Positions 62,893-64,000 of a stretch of DNA of 64,000 bases are shown here, one piece after another. The stretch lies in assembly GCF_918698245.1 (NCBI RefSeq), contig NZ_CAKKMS010000002.1, positions 1,054,001-1,118,000 of the forward strand. Direction: 5' to 3'. A model generated the notes under the pieces. It did no database searches, was not told the DNA's origin, and saw only the letters and a program-made list of their open reading frames with translations. Numbering within the stretch: position 1 is the stretch's first letter; each line of letters opens with the position of its first letter. Source of the stretch: Pedobacter sp. Bi126 (GTDB lineage Bacteria; Bacteroidota; Bacteroidia; Sphingobacteriales; Sphingobacteriaceae). The position numbers were made by a program, and so were the translations under genes.

Positions 62893-62938
62893 AAAAAAAT
62901 AATTCCTATCTAAAAAAGAGCGCTAATTTAGATAGGAA
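62893..62938 (-). terminator. Hairpin with T-run downstream of the cold-shock gene
   Basis: TTCCTATCTAAA and TTTAGATAGGAA are perfect 12-bp arms around 12 nt. On the minus strand ATTATTTTTTTT follows. It lies about 200 bp after the cold-shock-domain gene and before the DUF1772 gene. Otherwise the spacer 62826-63136 shows only a doubled AGATCGGT at about 63100-63128. Confidence 0.65.
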
Positions 62939-63136
62939 AGAGAGATAATCTAGATATGAAAAGTTAATAGGTAGATGTTAAATAAAAAATTTTAATGTTT
63001 ATTGCTCCCAAACAAACGCCGTCTAGATTAAAATTTCTACATTTTCATTGATTGTAAACGAAGATCGTATTTTGCCTTTATCTTAAGCATTAAGTTATAT
63101 AGATCGGTCTGTTTTCGTTACAGATCGGTACAAATG

Positions 63137-63358
63137 TTAATCAAAACCCATATTTAGAACTACAATATTAGTAGCTTGGCATCCTACCTGCCCTTGTTCT
63201 AAATTAAAGCGGACTTTGGTTCCTACAACTAAAGAACGACGGTAAATCCCTATCAATTTCTGGTTATCTGCATAAACCATTTCCTTTCCATTATCGGGTG
63301 CAACAAATCCGAAACCTCGTATCGGATTATACCATTTAATCACTCCTGTATACATCAT
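63137..63358 (-). CDS. Cold-shock-domain protein, diverged
   Basis: 73 residues (start at the first or second Met). TGVIKWYNPIRGFGFVAPDNG gives the CSD start with the RNP1-like RGFGFV, and GTKVRFNLEQGQVGCQATNI is the usual C-terminal strand. The RNP2 motif (normally VFVH) is replaced by MVYAD, so nucleic-acid binding may be altered. The loop is also longer and basic (IGIYRRSLVVG). Small CSD proteins bind single-stranded RNA or DNA. It is divergent from the LytTR regulator. Confidence 0.82.
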   Translation of the reverse strand: MMYTGVIKWYNPIRGFGFVAPDNGKEMVYADNQKLIGIYRRSLVVGTKVRFNLEQGQVGCQATNIVVLNMGFD

Positions 63359-63479
63359 AACGCATTTTTTACCTTAAATTAGCCAACTGAAAGAAAATTT
63401 ACTACGAAACAGGATAAAGCGTTCTATTTTCGGTATGAAAAGGTGTAATTTCGTTATGTATACAAAGGAAAATTAACAA

Positions 63480-64000
63480 ATGATTAAGTGTATAGCCATT
63501 GATGACCAACAAAATTCGATTTCGGGGCTTGAAAAATATATAGCAGATACTCCGAATATGAAGCTTGTGGCGAGTTACACCGATCCGGTGGTGGCCTTGA
63601 ACGAGCTTAAAAAGATTGACCAGGTAGATGTGATATTTATGGACATTCAAATGCCACAGATTTCGGGCATCGAACTTTCTAAAGCAATCCGCTCCAAAAC
63701 CAGGAAACTGATATTTACCACCTCTCATGAAGAATATGCCTTTGAAGCATTCGAAGCAGAAGCAGATGCATATTTACTTAAACCTTATGGCTATGCTAAA
63801 TTTGCCTTAACGGTAAACCGTGTTTTTGAGGAAGAAATAGAAAATATAGGGCAGGAAACTTATTTCTTGGTCAAAAATAAATCAGAAGACCACAAAGCGG
63901 TTTTAGTGCGCTATGCAGATATAATTGCTTTTGAAAGTTTCCATAATTATATAAAAATACATACAAAAGAGAAGATAATTATTGCTTATTTAAGTTTGAA
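63480..64000 (+). CDS. LytTR-family response regulator (cut by window edge)
   Basis: Start ATG at 63480, with AAAGGA ten bases upstream. 173 codons are visible before the window ends. The receiver domain has IAIDDQ (Asp8, Asp9), phospho-acceptor Asp55 in IFMDIQMP, Thr in FTTSHEEYA and Lys in LLKPYGYAK. From about residue 132 the LytTR DNA-binding domain begins (FLVKNKSEDHKAVLVRYADI, IAFESFHNYIKIHT). Such regulators usually work with a LytS/YehU-type histidine kinase, which may be encoded just outside the window. Confidence 0.92.
   Translation, partial: MIKCIAIDDQQNSISGLEKYIADTPNMKLVASYTDPVVALNELKKIDQVDVIFMDIQMPQISGIELSKAIRSKTRKLIFTTSHEEYAFEAFEAEADAYLLKPYGYAKFALTVNRVFEEEIENIGQETYFLVKNKSEDHKAVLVRYADIIAFESFHNYIKIHTKEKIIIAYLSL

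Noticed and set aside
63402..63728. 108-residue minus-strand ORF at the right edge
   Set aside because: It is antisense to the LytTR response regulator, whose receiver motifs are unmistakable.

Overview
The window looks like chromosome of a Sphingobacteriaceae-type Bacteroidetes, most likely Pedobacter or a close relative. The grounds are the low-GC AT-rich spacers, five SusC/SusD pairs, many lipoproteins with a CKK-type lipobox, a one-protein hybrid two-component regulator, an ECF sigma/FecR/SusC cascade, TAnnTTTG promoter boxes and the absence of strong Shine-Dalgarno sites. No tRNA, rRNA, CRISPR array, transposase, phage or conjugation gene was seen.

Region 1 (about 1.3-18 kb, minus strand) is a polysaccharide utilisation locus: CHRD lipoprotein, SusC, SusD, SusC, SusD, a small GH29-tail-like protein, a metzincin lipoprotein with a crystallin domain, GH29 fucosidase, GH20 hexosaminidase and GH29 fucosidase. 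The hybrid regulator at 18.5-22.6 kb (plus strand) sits beside it and is its likely regulator. Region 2 (22.8-37.5 kb, minus strand) is a second locus: SusC, SusD, two surface lipoproteins with discoidin-like C-termini, GH95 fucosidase, a clan GH-D hydrolase and a GH36 alpha-galactosidase. A GntR/LacI-type regulator (38.3-39.4 kb) lies upstream. Together the enzymes suit fucosylated, alpha-galactosylated, HexNAc-containing glycans on glycoproteins. The substrate is an inference.

Region 3 (40-46.6 kb) holds a SusC/SusD pair whose leader carries, in order, a clear SAM-I (S-box) riboswitch with its own terminator, a 24-codon ORF ending in Cys-stop, and a second intrinsic terminator whose 5' arm overlaps that Cys and stop codon. 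It reads like a double sulfur sensor, SAM riboswitch plus possible Cys/Met leader-peptide attenuator, on an outer-membrane importer. A TlpA-like thioredoxin gene diverges from it. This is the most interesting part of the window.

Region 4 (47.3-62 kb, minus strand) is an ECF sigma factor, FecR anti-sigma, STN-domain SusC, SusD, DUF4843, PKD-like lipoprotein, two TlpA-family proteins, a protein with a DsbD-like C-terminus, and a tandem trypsin-like protease whose second domain has lost its catalytic His and carries Cys in place of Ser. The right edge has a DUF1772 membrane protein, a cold-shock-domain protein and the start of a LytTR response regulator.

Spacers contain many inverted repeats: hairpins with GNRA-type loops and TCAGAT/CCAGATG stems, GTCATT/GTCATCC-type dispersed elements, AACCACAGATG-type inverted repeats, a 21-bp minisatellite, a TATCC tetramer and a duplicated non-coding block at 46.6-47.3 kb.
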